The notes below the pieces were generated by a model. The model made no database searches and was not told the origin of the DNA. It saw nothing but the letters and a program-made list of their open reading frames with translations. This document shows, piece after piece, positions 37,606 through 46,691 of a DNA stretch of 64,000 bases. Position numbers and translations under genes: made by a program. The first letter of the stretch is position 1. Every line of letters begins with the position of its first letter. The DNA comes from Acidobacteriota bacterium (GTDB taxonomy: Bacteria > Acidobacteriota > Thermoanaerobaculia > Thermoanaerobaculales > Thermoanaerobaculaceae), in the NCBI GenBank assembly GCA_016213675.1, contig JACQZW010000072.1, forward strand, positions 62,001 to 126,000. The letters are read 5' to 3'.

Positions 37606-38845
37606 TGCCCTTCTCCTTGTCGGCGTCGGCCTTGTCGCCCGCACCCTTCTCCGCCTTCTTGTCCACCCTGACCGCCTCGCCGTCCTTGAGCGCACGGAGC
37701 GTACGGTAGGGACCGGTGATGACCTGATCGCCCTCGGCCAGGCCCTCCGTGACCTCGACCCACAGCTCGTCGTGGATCCCGGTCTTCACCTCGCGCCGGA
37801 CCGTCTTGTTGCCGACGAACAGGTACGCCACCGTGACCTCGCGCTGCGAGCTGTCGCCCTCGCGGCGGGTGACCTCCTTGCCCTTGCCGTCGAGCCAGCG
37901 CGTCTGCACCGCCTGCTGCGGCACGGCGACGACACCGGGCGCCTCCGCCGTGACGATCTCGACCTTCGCGGTCATCCCGGGCTTGACGCGGGGATCCGGC
38001 TTCTCGAGGACGACCTTGACCCGGAACTTGACCACATCGACCTGCTTCAGCCCCGAGGAGCCGATCTCCGTGACCGTGCCGGCCAGGGGCGTGTCGGGCA
38101 GCGCGTCCACCCGGATCGTCGCCTTCTGGCCGACCTTCAGGGCGACGACCTCGCTTTCGGCCACCTCGACCTCGGCGAGCAGCTCGGAGAGGTCGCCGAC
38201 GGTCATCAGCACCGAGCCGGCGAAGTTCATCGTCCCCATGACCGCCGTCTCGCCCTTCTCGACGTTGAGGGCGGTGACGACGCCGTCCATCGGCGAACGG
38301 ATCGTGGTGCGCTGGAGGTCGTCCAAGGCACGCTGGAGGGCCGAGCGCGCCTGGCGGATCGTCTCGGCCTGCGAGCGGACGGCGATCTCGGCGCTGTCCC
38401 GGGCCAGCCGGGCGCGGTCGAGAGCGTCCTGCGACGCCACGCCTTCGCGGTTGAGGTCGAGCATCCGCTTGTAGTTGCGCTCCTCGTTGGCCAGCTCCGC
38501 GCGGGCCCGCTCCAGGTTCACCGTGGCCTGGCCGAGGACGGCGTTCGCCTGGTCGCGGGCGGCGAGGTACTGCTCCTTCTCGATCTCCAGCAGGATCTGC
38601 CCGGCGCTGATGGTGTCCCCTTCCTTGATCGGCAGTGCGACGATCTCGCCGATCACCTTCGACTGGATCTCGACCTTGACCCTGGGGTTGATCGTCCCGG
38701 ACGCCTTGACGCGGGCGACGACGTCGCGCCGCCCGGCCTTCTCCGGTTCGATGACCTTCCCCTTGCCGTCGGACGACGACAGCGAGGCGAAGAGCACGAC
38801 CGCCAGCACCACGACCACCCCGCCGATGACGAGCGCTCGCTTCAT
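37595..38845 (-). CDS. MacA-like periplasmic adaptor (membrane fusion protein)
   Basis: A 416-residue HlyD/RND-type adaptor anchored by one N-terminal helix (residues 4-22). It has the lipoyl halves ([20 protein letters not shown] and [20 protein letters not shown]) around a long alpha hairpin (about 95-175, rich in Ala, Arg and Glu), followed by beta-barrel and membrane-proximal domains ([14 protein letters not shown]). The tail is Lys/Asp-rich. It bridges the ABC permease and TolC and stimulates the ATPase in MacAB-TolC pumps. Co-transcribed with tolC and a Yip1-like gene upstream. Confidence 0.92.
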
Positions 38846-38862
38846 CGCCGATCACCCTCCGC

Positions 38863-39603
38863 TCAGCGCAGCGCGCGCAACGCCATCAGGGCCAGCGCCC
38901 ACACGCCCCACACCGCAGCGACCAGGCCGACCGCCTTCTTGCGCTCGACGCGGCCGATGATCTCGAGGGCCAGCACGAGGAGGATCCACTTCCAGACGTT
39001 GAAGATGTCGAGCACGCCCCCGAGGGCGATCGTCGCCTGCGGCGCCCCCTCGGGGAGCCAGGCGGCGACGTTGGACTTCAGCATGGTCTCCAGATCGGTT
39101 GCGGCGAAGCTCTCCTTTTGCCAGGCGACCACCGTCAGCAGCACGCTCTTGACGATGTCCGCCGGGATCGTCGCGTGCATCGTCCCGGAGAAGACCCTCC
39201 CGAACTCGGCCTCCGAGCCGACCAGCTTGAGGAGCAGGAAGTAGAGCCCGGCGATCAGCAAGTAGAGGACCGGGACGAACAGCGGGCTGACGAACATGGT
39301 TACCTTGGCGACCTTCTTGGCGATCGTGATCGCCTGGTCCATCTGGTCGTCGGTGAGCTGCCTGCCGCTTTGCTCCATGCTCTGGCGGATGGTCGCGTCG
39401 AGGTCGACCCTCGGTGCGACGATCAACTGTCCCACCACGGACAGCACGACCATGACGACCAGCGGCCACAGCCAGGTGGGACGGGCCGCGATCTCGCGGA
39501 ACACTGCGGCCGGGGCCGTGAACACCCGCCACACCCGCGCCAGCGCGGTGGCGGAGAGCTGGCTCACCTCGGGGGTCGGTTCCGGGGGGTGGACGTCGCT
39601 CAT
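38863..39603 (-). CDS. Yip1-domain membrane protein
   Basis: A 246-residue membrane protein with about five hydrophobic helices after the typical opening ALARVWRVFTAPAAVFREIA, which matches bacterial YIP1-family proteins. Function is unknown in bacteria. It sits between tolC (3-nt gap) and macA (17-nt gap), so it is made with the exporter and may help its assembly or regulate it. No catalytic motif is visible. Confidence 0.8.
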   Translation of the reverse strand: MSDVHPPEPTPEVSQLSATALARVWRVFTAPAAVFREIAARPTWLWPLVVMVVLSVVGQLIVAPRVDLDATIRQSMEQSGRQLTDDQMDQAITIAKKVAKVTMFVSPLFVPVLYLLIAGLYFLLLKLVGSEAEFGRVFSGTMHATIPADIVKSVLLTVVAWQKESFAATDLETMLKSNVAAWLPEGAPQATIALGGVLDIFNVWKWILLVLALEIIGRVERKKAVGLVAAVWGVWALALMALRALR

Positions 39604-39606
39604 CGC

Positions 39607-41310
39607 CTACTCCTTGTCGGCCGCGTCAGGGGCCGCCGCGGTAGGCGTCTCCACCGACTTCGCCCAGTGCCTGTACCTGAGGTACTCGACATCCTTGAGC
39701 ATCGGATGCGGCTCCTCTGCGGCCTCGTCGTCCCTGAGCTGGATGCCGCGGCCCTCGAGCAGGATGCCCACGGCGGCCTGGTACGCGACGACCGCCTGCC
39801 GGTAGGTCACGCGCGACTGCAGCTCGGCAGCCTGCGCGATGGCGAGATCTTCCTGGACCTGGAGCACGAGGAAGTTGGTCGACATGCCGTTGGCGAACTT
39901 CTTCTGCTCGGCGTCGACGTTGCGCTCGGCCAGCTCGCGCGCCTTGACCGCCGCCGCGATCGACTTGGCGCTGTCCTGCAGCACGCGCACCGCGCGCCGG
40001 GTCTCCTCGATCACCGACTGGCGCTCGAGGGCGATGTTCTGGTCGGCGATGGCGAGGTCGTAGCGGCGTTGCGCGCGCTGGGCCTTCGCCTGGTGGTTGC
40101 CGAGCGTGTAGGAGAAGCCGAGGCCCGCCGACCACTGGGGGTAGTCGCGGTCCCAAATCTGCTGCATGGCATCGTCCCAGCCGCCCGCGATGGTGGCGTC
40201 CGCGGCGTGCAGGGTGCCACCGACGCCGCTGTAGCCGTAGGCGACGCTCAGATCGAGAGCGGGCTTGACCGAGTTGTCCGCCACCAGGTAGTTCAACTCC
40301 CGGATCTGCCGCTCGGCGGCGCGCTGGCGGAGGACCGGCCGGGTCTCGAGGGCCTGTGAGATCGCGACGTCGAGGTCGACGGCGAGGTCGGTCGAGACCT
40401 CGAGGGAGTCCATGGGGACGACGACGGTGTTCCAGTCGTCGGGCCGCTCGAAGCCCATCAGGCTCTTGAGCTGGTCCCCGGCATCCACCACGGCGTTCTC
40501 GGCGACGATGATCTCCTGCTCGCGAACCGCGACCGTCGCCTCCGACTGGACGATGTCGATGGGCGCCGAGGTGCCGATGCGGACCCGGGTCCGCGTCTGG
40601 TCCAGGAGGTCCTGGGCGAGCTTCAGCGACTGCTGCTTCACCTTGAGGTTGTCGATGCGGTACACCAGGTTCCAGTACGCGCTCTCCACCTGTCCGATCG
40701 TGGCGATGACGATCGCCTCAAACTGCAGGGCGCCGATCTCGCGGCTGCGGCGCGCCACCTCGATGCCGGTGCGGTTGACGTCGGTGCCGAAGCCCCTGAG
40801 GAGCGGCTGCGAGAGCGAGAAGTTCAACCCCGAGTCGTACGAGGGGTTGAGGAAGTAGAACGTCGAGTTCGTGCTGGTGCGGGTGTTGTCCCAGCCGAGC
40901 CTCACGTCCGCGCCGGTGGGCAGGTACTGCCCGAGCGACAGGTCGAACGTCCGCCGCTTGCTCTCGTTGACCTCGGCGCCGACGAGCTGGTTGGTCGCCG
41001 GCGACTTCGACGACTGCTCGAGGTAGTTCGCGGCGATCGTCGGATCGAAGATCCCGCCGGCGGCGACGATCCCCTCGCCGTACGACGCCAGGCCGAGCCG
41101 CGAGATCTCGAGGTTGATGTTGTGATCGAGGGCGAGTGTGACCGCCTCCTGCAGCCTGAGCTGGAGCTGCGGCGAACCCAGTTGGGCCCCGCGCGTCTGC
41201 TGTCCCGGGGAGGTGCTGACCGTCTGCGTGGGTTCTTCGGCCGATGCCACGACCGATGCCAGGACCATGACTGCCAGGATCACGATTCGAGTCGACGTTG
41301 TGCGGGCCAC
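39607..41310 (-). CDS. TolC-family outer membrane efflux protein
   Basis: A 567-residue outer membrane factor. The N-terminus from GTG 41310 is a signal peptide (TRIVILAVMVLASVVASAEE). The body has two OEP repeats of long helices and beta strands, with LQLRLQEAVTLALDHNINLEI opening the first repeat and SYTLGNHQAKAQRAQRRYDL starting the second. GAGGAGG lies just before the GTG; the ATG at 41370 would place 20 charged residues before the signal. It is the first gene of the exporter operon tolC-yip1-macA-ATPase-permease. Confidence 0.9.
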   Translation of the reverse strand: MARTTSTRIVILAVMVLASVVASAEEPTQTVSTSPGQQTRGAQLGSPQLQLRLQEAVTLALDHNINLEISRLGLASYGEGIVAAGGIFDPTIAANYLEQSSKSPATNQLVGAEVNESKRRTFDLSLGQYLPTGADVRLGWDNTRTSTNSTFYFLNPSYDSGLNFSLSQPLLRGFGTDVNRTGIEVARRSREIGALQFEAIVIATIGQVESAYWNLVYRIDNLKVKQQSLKLAQDLLDQTRTRVRIGTSAPIDIVQSEATVAVREQEIIVAENAVVDAGDQLKSLMGFERPDDWNTVVVPMDSLEVSTDLAVDLDVAISQALETRPVLRQRAAERQIRELNYLVADNSVKPALDLSVAYGYSGVGGTLHAADATIAGGWDDAMQQIWDRDYPQWSAGLGFSYTLGNHQAKAQRAQRRYDLAIADQNIALERQSVIEETRRAVRVLQDSAKSIAAAVKARELAERNVDAEQKKFANGMSTNFLVLQVQEDLAIAQAAELQSRVTYRQAVVAYQAAVGILLEGRGIQLRDDEAAEEPHPMLKDVEYLRYRHWAKSVETPTAAAPDAADKE

Positions 41311-41371
41311 GTTCGGTTCCTCCTCAGCCTTCGCGCGTAACATACGGATTCCAGTCGCCCAGGGTTTCAAT

Positions 41372-42184
41372 CTAGCCAGCCAGCGACGCCGCTTCGAGCA
41401 GCTCGAGAGTGTACGGGCTGCGCGGTGCGCGCATCACCTCCGCCACCCGCCCCTCCTCCACCGTACGGCCCGCGTGCATCACGACGATTCGCTCCGCGAC
41501 CCTCGCCGCCACCGCCAGATCGTGGGTGATCAGCACCATGGCCAGCGAGAAGCAGGCCCTGAGGTCGAGGAGCAGGTTGAGCAGCCGCCCCTGTACCGAG
41601 ACGTCGAGGAGCGACACCGGCTCGTCGAGGACCAGCACCCTCGGCTCGCACGCGAGGGCGCGGGCGATGGCAACGCGCTGCCGCTCCCCGCCCGACAGCT
41701 CGCCCGGACGCCGGCCGAGCAGCCCGGTCGTCGCCTGCAGCCCGACTGCGGCGAGCAGCTCCGCCACGCGCTCGCCTCGTGCCTCCCGACCCCGGACCAG
41801 GCCGTTCACCACGATCGGCTCGGCGACGATGCGCTCGATCGAGTGGCGCGGGTTGAGGGCGGCGGCCGGGTCCTGGAAGACGATCTGCACCCGCCGGCGA
41901 GCCCGCCGGTACGCCTCGCCGCGGAGAGCTGACAGGCGCTCGCCGGCGAACAGCACCTCGCCCTCGTCCGGCCTCTCCAAACCGGCGAGGATCCGTCCGA
42001 GCGTGCTCTTACCGGCCCCGGACCGGCCGATGATCCCGAGGACCTCGCCGTCCGCCAGGGCCAGGGAGACACCATTCACGGCCACGACACTGCCCGGCCC
42101 GTCGCCGATCGTCAGGCCACGCCGCGGATAGCGCCGGACGACCCCGCGCGCCTCCAGCACCGGCATCCCGCCCCGCTCACCCAT
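41372..42184 (-). CDS. Peptide/nickel-type ABC transporter ATPase (DppF-like)
   Basis: A 270-residue ABC ATPase of the oligopeptide class: Walker A GRSGAGKSTL, FQDPAAALNPRHSIERI, signature [15 protein letters not shown], Walker B VLVLDEPVSLLDVSVQ and ITHDLAVAARVAERI. ATG at 42184 overlaps the stop of the DppD-like gene; 42166 is a later alternative. No permease (DppB/C) or binding protein gene is near, so the transporter it drives must be elsewhere or the pair serves another membrane partner. Confidence 0.88.
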   Translation of the reverse strand: MGERGGMPVLEARGVVRRYPRRGLTIGDGPGSVVAVNGVSLALADGEVLGIIGRSGAGKSTLGRILAGLERPDEGEVLFAGERLSALRGEAYRRARRRVQIVFQDPAAALNPRHSIERIVAEPIVVNGLVRGREARGERVAELLAAVGLQATTGLLGRRPGELSGGERQRVAIARALACEPRVLVLDEPVSLLDVSVQGRLLNLLLDLRACFSLAMVLITHDLAVAARVAERIVVMHAGRTVEEGRVAEVMRAPRSPYTLELLEAASLAG

Positions 42185-43163
42185 CGCGTGCCTCGTCATC
42201 CGCGTGCAGGAAGCACCGCACGCTGCGATCTGGCCGCACCTCCACGAGCGCCGGCCTGGCTACCCGGCATCGGTCGAACGCCCGGGCGCAGCGTGGCGCG
42301 AACCGGCAGCCGGACGGCCACTCGCTCGGCCGCGGCACGATCCCCGGGATGCTCGGCAACGGGCCGGTCGGGCCCGCGGCCCGCGGCGCCGCGGCGAGCA
42401 GGGCGACGGTGTAGGGATGGAGCGGCTCGGCGAAGACGTCCCGCGCGGGACCGGTCTCGACGGTCTCTCCCGCGTACAGCACCACGACGCGTCCCGCGAT
42501 GCTGGCGACCAGCGCGAGGTCGTGGGAGATCGCCACGAGGGCGAGGCCGCGGCGCGCGCGCAGTCCGCCGAGCAGCTCCACGAGCTGTGCCCGGGCGACG
42601 CTGTCGAGGGCCGAGGTCAGCTCGTCGGCGACCAACAGGCGGGGCCTCCCGGACAGCGCGGTGGCGAGGAGCGCGCGCTGCTTCTGCCCACCCGAGAGCT
42701 GGTGGGGATAGGCCCGCAGGAACGGCTCCGGCGGCGTCAGTCCCAGCTCCTCCAACAGCAGGGCGGCCTCCCGGAGCGCCTCCCGGCCGCGCACCCCACG
42801 GTGCAGGAACGCCGCCTCCGCGACCTGCGCGCCGACCGTCCGGACGGGATCGAGCGCCTGCGAGGGGTCCTGGAACACCATCCCGACGACCCCGCCGCGC
42901 AGGCGGATCAGCTCGTCCTCGCCGGCCGCCAGCACGTCGACGCCGGCGACCGAGACCACCCCGCGGACGACCCGCGCCGAGTCGGGAAGCAGGCGTAGCA
43001 GCGCCATGGTGGAGATCGTCTTGCCGCAGCCGGACTCACCGACGACGCCCAGCGTCTCGCCCTCGTCGACCGCGAACGACACCCCGTCGACGACGCGGTG
43101 CCGGACGCCGTTACCGGCGGCCACCTCGACCGCCAGCGACCTGACATCGACCAGCCGGGACAC
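42177..43163 (-). CDS. Peptide/nickel-type ABC transporter ATPase (DppD-like)
   Basis: A 328-residue ABC ATPase: Walker A GESGCGKTISTMALL, FQDPSQALDPVRTVG, signature LSGGQKQRALLATAL, Walker B LLVADELTSALDSVA, and the C-terminal oligopeptide-transporter extension with cysteines (GCRFAPRCARAFDRC, about 285-305) that in DppD relatives can hold an iron-sulphur cluster. The GTG start at 43163 is 9 nt after the methyltransferase stop. It overlaps the DppF-like gene by 8 nt. No permease genes are adjacent. Confidence 0.88.
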   Translation of the reverse strand: MSRLVDVRSLAVEVAAGNGVRHRVVDGVSFAVDEGETLGVVGESGCGKTISTMALLRLLPDSARVVRGVVSVAGVDVLAAGEDELIRLRGGVVGMVFQDPSQALDPVRTVGAQVAEAAFLHRGVRGREALREAALLLEELGLTPPEPFLRAYPHQLSGGQKQRALLATALSGRPRLLVADELTSALDSVARAQLVELLGGLRARRGLALVAISHDLALVASIAGRVVVLYAGETVETGPARDVFAEPLHPYTVALLAAAPRAAGPTGPLPSIPGIVPRPSEWPSGCRFAPRCARAFDRCRVARPALVEVRPDRSVRCFLHADDEARDG

Positions 43164-43172
43164 GCGCAGATT

Positions 43173-43775
43173 CTACGCCGGCCTCCGGGCGATGAGCCGG
43201 ACGACCCACTTTGGACCGCGGTGGCAGGGGTTGTCGTCGCCGTCGACGAGGCGATCCTCGTACCAGACGACCCGCAGGCCCTCCGGCAGGCGGAGCAGCT
43301 CGTTCGGCTTCCACAGCAGCGCGGGGTCGGGCGGGCCGCCCGACTGCCGGCCGAGCTGGTCGAGCGCGAAACCCTCGACGACCAGCGCGCCTCCCGGAGC
43401 GAGCCAGCTCCCGGCCGCCGCGACGAGCTCCCGATCGTGGAAGTTCGTGACCAGGACCAGGTCGAACCGCACCCCGCCCGGTCGCAGCGGCAGCGCGCCG
43501 GAGTCCCCGGCCACGAGCGCGGCCCGGGCTCTGCGGAGTCTGCCGAGCGTGCGCGCGCGGGCCAGTCCGGCGATCGCGACATCGACGAGCACGACCTGCC
43601 AGCCCTGCTGCGCGAGGAAGACGGCGTTGCGCCCCTCGCCACCGGCGACGTCGAGGCAGCGGCCCGGCGGTGGCAGCAGCGGGAGCGAGCGGACCAGGAA
43701 CTCCGACGGCTCGCGGCCGTACACCGGCTCCGATGCCCGCTGGTAGCGACTCTCCCACTTGGCCCGCTCGTCCAT
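43173..43775 (-). CDS. SAM-dependent methyltransferase (TehB/class I type)
   Basis: A 200-residue class I methyltransferase. Opening WESRYQRASEPVYGREPSEF and motif I CLDVAGGEGRNAVFLAQQGW are typical of the tellurite-resistance TehB-like group, with VLVDVAIAGLARA as motif II. The substrate is unknown. ATG at 43775 follows GGGAGGAGG. It leads the minus-strand run into the two ABC ATPases and is divergent from kdsC. Confidence 0.85.
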   Translation of the reverse strand: MDERAKWESRYQRASEPVYGREPSEFLVRSLPLLPPPGRCLDVAGGEGRNAVFLAQQGWQVVLVDVAIAGLARARTLGRLRRARAALVAGDSGALPLRPGGVRFDLVLVTNFHDRELVAAAGSWLAPGGALVVEGFALDQLGRQSGGPPDPALLWKPNELLRLPEGLRVVWYEDRLVDGDDNPCHRGPKWVVRLIARRPA

Positions 43776-43802
43776 CCCCTTTCAACCTCCTCCCGGCCCG
43801 GC

Positions 43803-43810
43803 TAGCATAC
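43803..43810. promoter_or_regulatory. Overlapping divergent -10 elements between the methyltransferase and kdsC
   Basis: The 8-bp sequence TAGCATAC contains TAGCAT on the plus strand (43803-43808) and TATGCT on the minus strand (43810 to 43805). Both genes have Shine-Dalgarno sites further on, so here the transcripts would have short leaders. Confidence 0.3.
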
Positions 43811-43826
43811 CCGCCGGAGGTCGCCA

Positions 43827-44432
43827 GTGTCTCTTCCGATCGACGAGCTTCACCGCCTGGCCCGGCGAGTCCGCGGCGTCGTCCTCGACGTCGACGGCGT
43901 GCTCACCGACGCGACGTTGTACTACGGCACGCGCGGCGAGGCGCTCAAACGTTTCTCGGCCCGGGACGGCTTCGCCATCAAGCTCGCCCAGCGCGAGGGG
44001 ATCGCGGTCGCGGTGCTCTCCGGCCGCCTGGCGCCGCCGCTGAAGGCCAGGTTGCGCGACCTCGCGGTACCCCCCGAGCTGGTCATCCAGGGCAGCCGCC
44101 GCAAGGCACCCGACCTCGCCCGCCTCGCGCAGGTCCTCCGGGTCGGGACGGACGAGCTGGCGATGGTCGGCGACGACCTCCCGGACCTGCCGGCGCTCGC
44201 CCTCGCCGGGCTGTCGTGCTGCCCGGCCGACGCCGCCCCCGAGGTGCGCGCGCGCTGCCAGTACGTGTGCGAAGCCCCGGGCGGAAGCGGTGCCGTCCGC
44301 GAGGTCGTCCAGCTCCTCCTCGAGGCGCGCGGACGCTGGCAACAGCTCGTCGGGGAGTGGGAGCGCGGCGAGGCGGAGCTGGTGCTCGACGCCCGCGCCG
44401 GGAAGGGAGCCGAAGATGAAGACGAACGGTGA
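43827..44432 (+). CDS. kdsC: KdsC-like HAD phosphatase (KDO 8-phosphate phosphatase)
   Basis: A 201-residue HAD phosphatase without cap domain. Motif I is VVLDVDGVLTDATLYYG with both catalytic aspartates, motif II lies in VLSGRLAPPL, and motif IV in MVGDDLPDLPAL. The DGVLTDG-type loop followed by RFSARDGFAIKLA is diagnostic of KdsC/YrbI, which makes KDO for lipopolysaccharide core. GTG at 43827 has CGGAGG upstream. The C-terminus has an extra charged tail of about 25 residues overlapping the SDR start. It fits the LPS transport genes elsewhere in the window. Confidence 0.85.
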   Translation: MSLPIDELHRLARRVRGVVLDVDGVLTDATLYYGTRGEALKRFSARDGFAIKLAQREGIAVAVLSGRLAPPLKARLRDLAVPPELVIQGSRRKAPDLARLAQVLRVGTDELAMVGDDLPDLPALALAGLSCCPADAAPEVRARCQYVCEAPGGSGAVREVVQLLLEARGRWQQLVGEWERGEAELVLDARAGKGAEDEDER

Positions 44433-45192
44433 GTTCGACGGCAAGGTCGCGGTGATCACGGGCGCGTCGAGCGGCATCGGCAAGGCCACCGCTGTGCTCT
44501 TCGCGGCGGGCGGCGCGCGCCTCACCCTGGTTTCGCGGGACCGGGACAGGCTCGAGGCGCTCGCCGAGGAGATCGGCGGCGTCCACGTGGCCCACGTCGT
44601 GCCCGCCGACCTCACCGACCCGGCGGCGCGCGCGATGATCGTGCCCCGCTGCATCGATCGGTTCGGGCACCTCGACATCCTCGTCAACTCGGCGGGTGTC
44701 ATCGGCGCCGGCACCCTCGAGAAGACCGAGCGGCGCGCCTGGGACGAGATGCTCGAGATCAACCTCTTCGCCGTCGCCGACCTCATGCGGGACGCGCTCC
44801 CCTACCTCGAGGCCACCCGCGGCAGCATCGTCAACGTGTCGTCGGTCGCCGGGTCACGGGCCTTCCCGGGGATCGTCGCCTACGCCGTGTCGAAGGCGGC
44901 CGTCGACCAGCTCACCCGCTGCACGGCGCTCGAGCTCGGGCCCCGGGGCGTGCGGGTGAACGCGGTCAACCCGGGAGTCGTGGTGACCGAGCTGCACCGC
45001 CGGGCCTACATGGACGAGGTGACCTACGCGGCGTTCCTCGAGCACTCCAAGGAGACGCACCCGCTCGGCCGGGTCGGACGGCCCGAAGAGGTCGCCGAGG
45101 CCATCGCCTTCCTCGCCTCGGAGCGCGCCGCCTGGCTCACCGGCGTGACGCTCCCGGTCGACGGTGGGCGCTCGCAGACCTGCTTCCGGTAG
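44416..45192 (+). CDS. Short-chain dehydrogenase/reductase (classical SDR)
   Basis: A 258-residue classical SDR: cofactor loop TGASSGIGKATAV, NSAGVIGAG, the catalytic Ser in VNVSSVAGS, then the YxxxK pair in YAVSKAAVDQL, and the ending WLTGVTLPVDGG. These proteins reduce or oxidise alcohols with NAD(P)H. The presence of Arg after the first strand (SRDRDRL) suggests NADP(H). It overlaps the end of kdsC by 17 nt. The substrate cannot be deduced. Confidence 0.88.
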   Translation: MKTNGEFDGKVAVITGASSGIGKATAVLFAAGGARLTLVSRDRDRLEALAEEIGGVHVAHVVPADLTDPAARAMIVPRCIDRFGHLDILVNSAGVIGAGTLEKTERRAWDEMLEINLFAVADLMRDALPYLEATRGSIVNVSSVAGSRAFPGIVAYAVSKAAVDQLTRCTALELGPRGVRVNAVNPGVVVTELHRRAYMDEVTYAAFLEHSKETHPLGRVGRPEEVAEAIAFLASERAAWLTGVTLPVDGGRSQTCFR

Positions 45193-45236
45193 GTTTGGGC
45201 CGCGGTCCGAGGTCCGGGCCCACCAGAGCGCAGAGA

Positions 45237-45242
45237 TATAGT
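45237..45242 (+). promoter_or_regulatory. -10 element of rtcB, leaderless type
   Basis: TATAGT ends 6 nt before the ATG at 45249. Confidence 0.45.
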
Positions 45243-45248
45243 GAAGAC

Positions 45249-46691
45249 ATGAGCGGGCAGCTCGAACGGGTCAGGCCGGGGGTCTGGGAGGTCGCGCCGA
45301 CCGGCGGGATGCGGGTGCCGGCCAGGATCTTCGCCAGCGACTCGCTCATCGACGCCATCCGCGACGACCAGTCCGTCCGCCAGACCTGCAACGTCGCCCA
45401 CCTCCCCGGGATCGTCGGCGCGTCGCTGGCGATGCCCGACATGCACGAGGGGTACGGCTTCCCGATCGGCGGCGTGGCGGCGTTCAGCGAGCAGGACGGC
45501 GTGGTTTCGCCCGGCGGGGTCGGCTACGACATCAACTGCGGCGTCCGGCTGATGCGGACCGACGTCCGTGCCGCCGAGCTCGGCGACCGCCTCGAGCAGC
45601 TCGTCCGCCAGATCCAGCGCGACATCCCGGCAGGCGTCGGCAGCGAGGGGGCGATCGCCACGCTCAGCGCGAACGACCTCGACGACGTGCTCACGCGCGG
45701 CTCGGCGTGGGCCGTGGAGCGCGGCTACGGCGAGGCCGAGGACCTCGGCTTCACCGAGGCCGGCGGCTGCCTGCCCGGCGCCGACCCGGCGGCGCTGACC
45801 CGCCGGGCCCGCGAGCGCGGCGCCCCGCAGCTCGGCACCCTCGGCTCCGGCAACCACTTCGCCGAGCTCCAGGTCGTCGACGAGGTGCTCGACGCCCGGG
45901 TAGCCGCCGCCTTCGGCCTCGAGGTTGGTACTCTCACGGTGATGATCCACTCGGGCTCCCGCGGCCTCGGCTACCAGGTCTGCGACGACGCCCTCGAGGC
46001 GATGCACACGGCGGCGAAGCGCCACCGCATCGCCCTGCCCGATCCGCAGCTCGTCGCCGTGCCCGTGACCTCGCCCGAGGGCCGGCATTACCTGGCGGCG
46101 ATGCGGGCGGCGGCCAACTTCGCGTGGGCCAACCGCCAGGTCATGATGTCGCTCGCCGAGCGCGCCATCGCCCGCGTCGTCGGCGGCAACCGCGCCGCAC
46201 TCGGGTTCCGGCTCGTCTACGACATCGCGCACAACATCGCCAAGTCCGAGGACCACGTCGTCGACGGTCGCAAGACGCGCCTCCTCGTCCACCGCAAGGG
46301 GGCGACGCGAGCCTTCCCGGCCGGACACCCCGAGGTCCCGCTCGCCTATCGCGACGTCGGCCAGCCGGTGCTGATCCCCGGCGACATGGGCCGCGCCTCC
46401 TACGTCTGCGTCGGCACCGAGAGGGCGCTCGTGGAGACGTTCGGCTCCGCCGCCCACGGCGCCGGGCGATCGTTGTCCCGCACCGCCGCCCGCCGCCAGT
46501 GCGGCGCTCGCGACATCGCCGCCGAGCTCGCCCGCCGCGGCATCGTGGTCGCGTCCAGATCGCGCAAGACCCTCGCCGAGGAGATGCCGGAGGCCTACAA
46601 GGACGCCACCCGCGTCGTCGACGCGCTGCGGCTCGCCGGGATCGCGGTCCCGGTCGTGCGGCTGCGGCCGATCGGAGTGATCAAGGGATGA
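45249..46691 (+). CDS. rtcB: RNA-splicing ligase RtcB
   Basis: A 480-residue RtcB that joins 2',3'-cyclic phosphate (or 3'-phosphate) RNA to 5'-OH RNA using GTP and manganese. Metal-binding and catalytic motifs are intact: MPDMHEGYGFPIGGVAAF, GGVGYDINCGVRLM (metal Cys), TLGSGNHFAELQ, IHSGSRGLG and the guanylated histidine in AHGAGRSLSR. The start at 45249 matches the family N-terminus; the frame is open to 45195. No RtcA or archease gene is next to it. Its stop overlaps a PAS protein gene (ATGA). Confidence 0.96.
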   Translation: MSGQLERVRPGVWEVAPTGGMRVPARIFASDSLIDAIRDDQSVRQTCNVAHLPGIVGASLAMPDMHEGYGFPIGGVAAFSEQDGVVSPGGVGYDINCGVRLMRTDVRAAELGDRLEQLVRQIQRDIPAGVGSEGAIATLSANDLDDVLTRGSAWAVERGYGEAEDLGFTEAGGCLPGADPAALTRRARERGAPQLGTLGSGNHFAELQVVDEVLDARVAAAFGLEVGTLTVMIHSGSRGLGYQVCDDALEAMHTAAKRHRIALPDPQLVAVPVTSPEGRHYLAAMRAAANFAWANRQVMMSLAERAIARVVGGNRAALGFRLVYDIAHNIAKSEDHVVDGRKTRLLVHRKGATRAFPAGHPEVPLAYRDVGQPVLIPGDMGRASYVCVGTERALVETFGSAAHGAGRSLSRTAARRQCGARDIAAELARRGIVVASRSRKTLAEEMPEAYKDATRVVDALRLAGIAVPVVRLRPIGVIKG

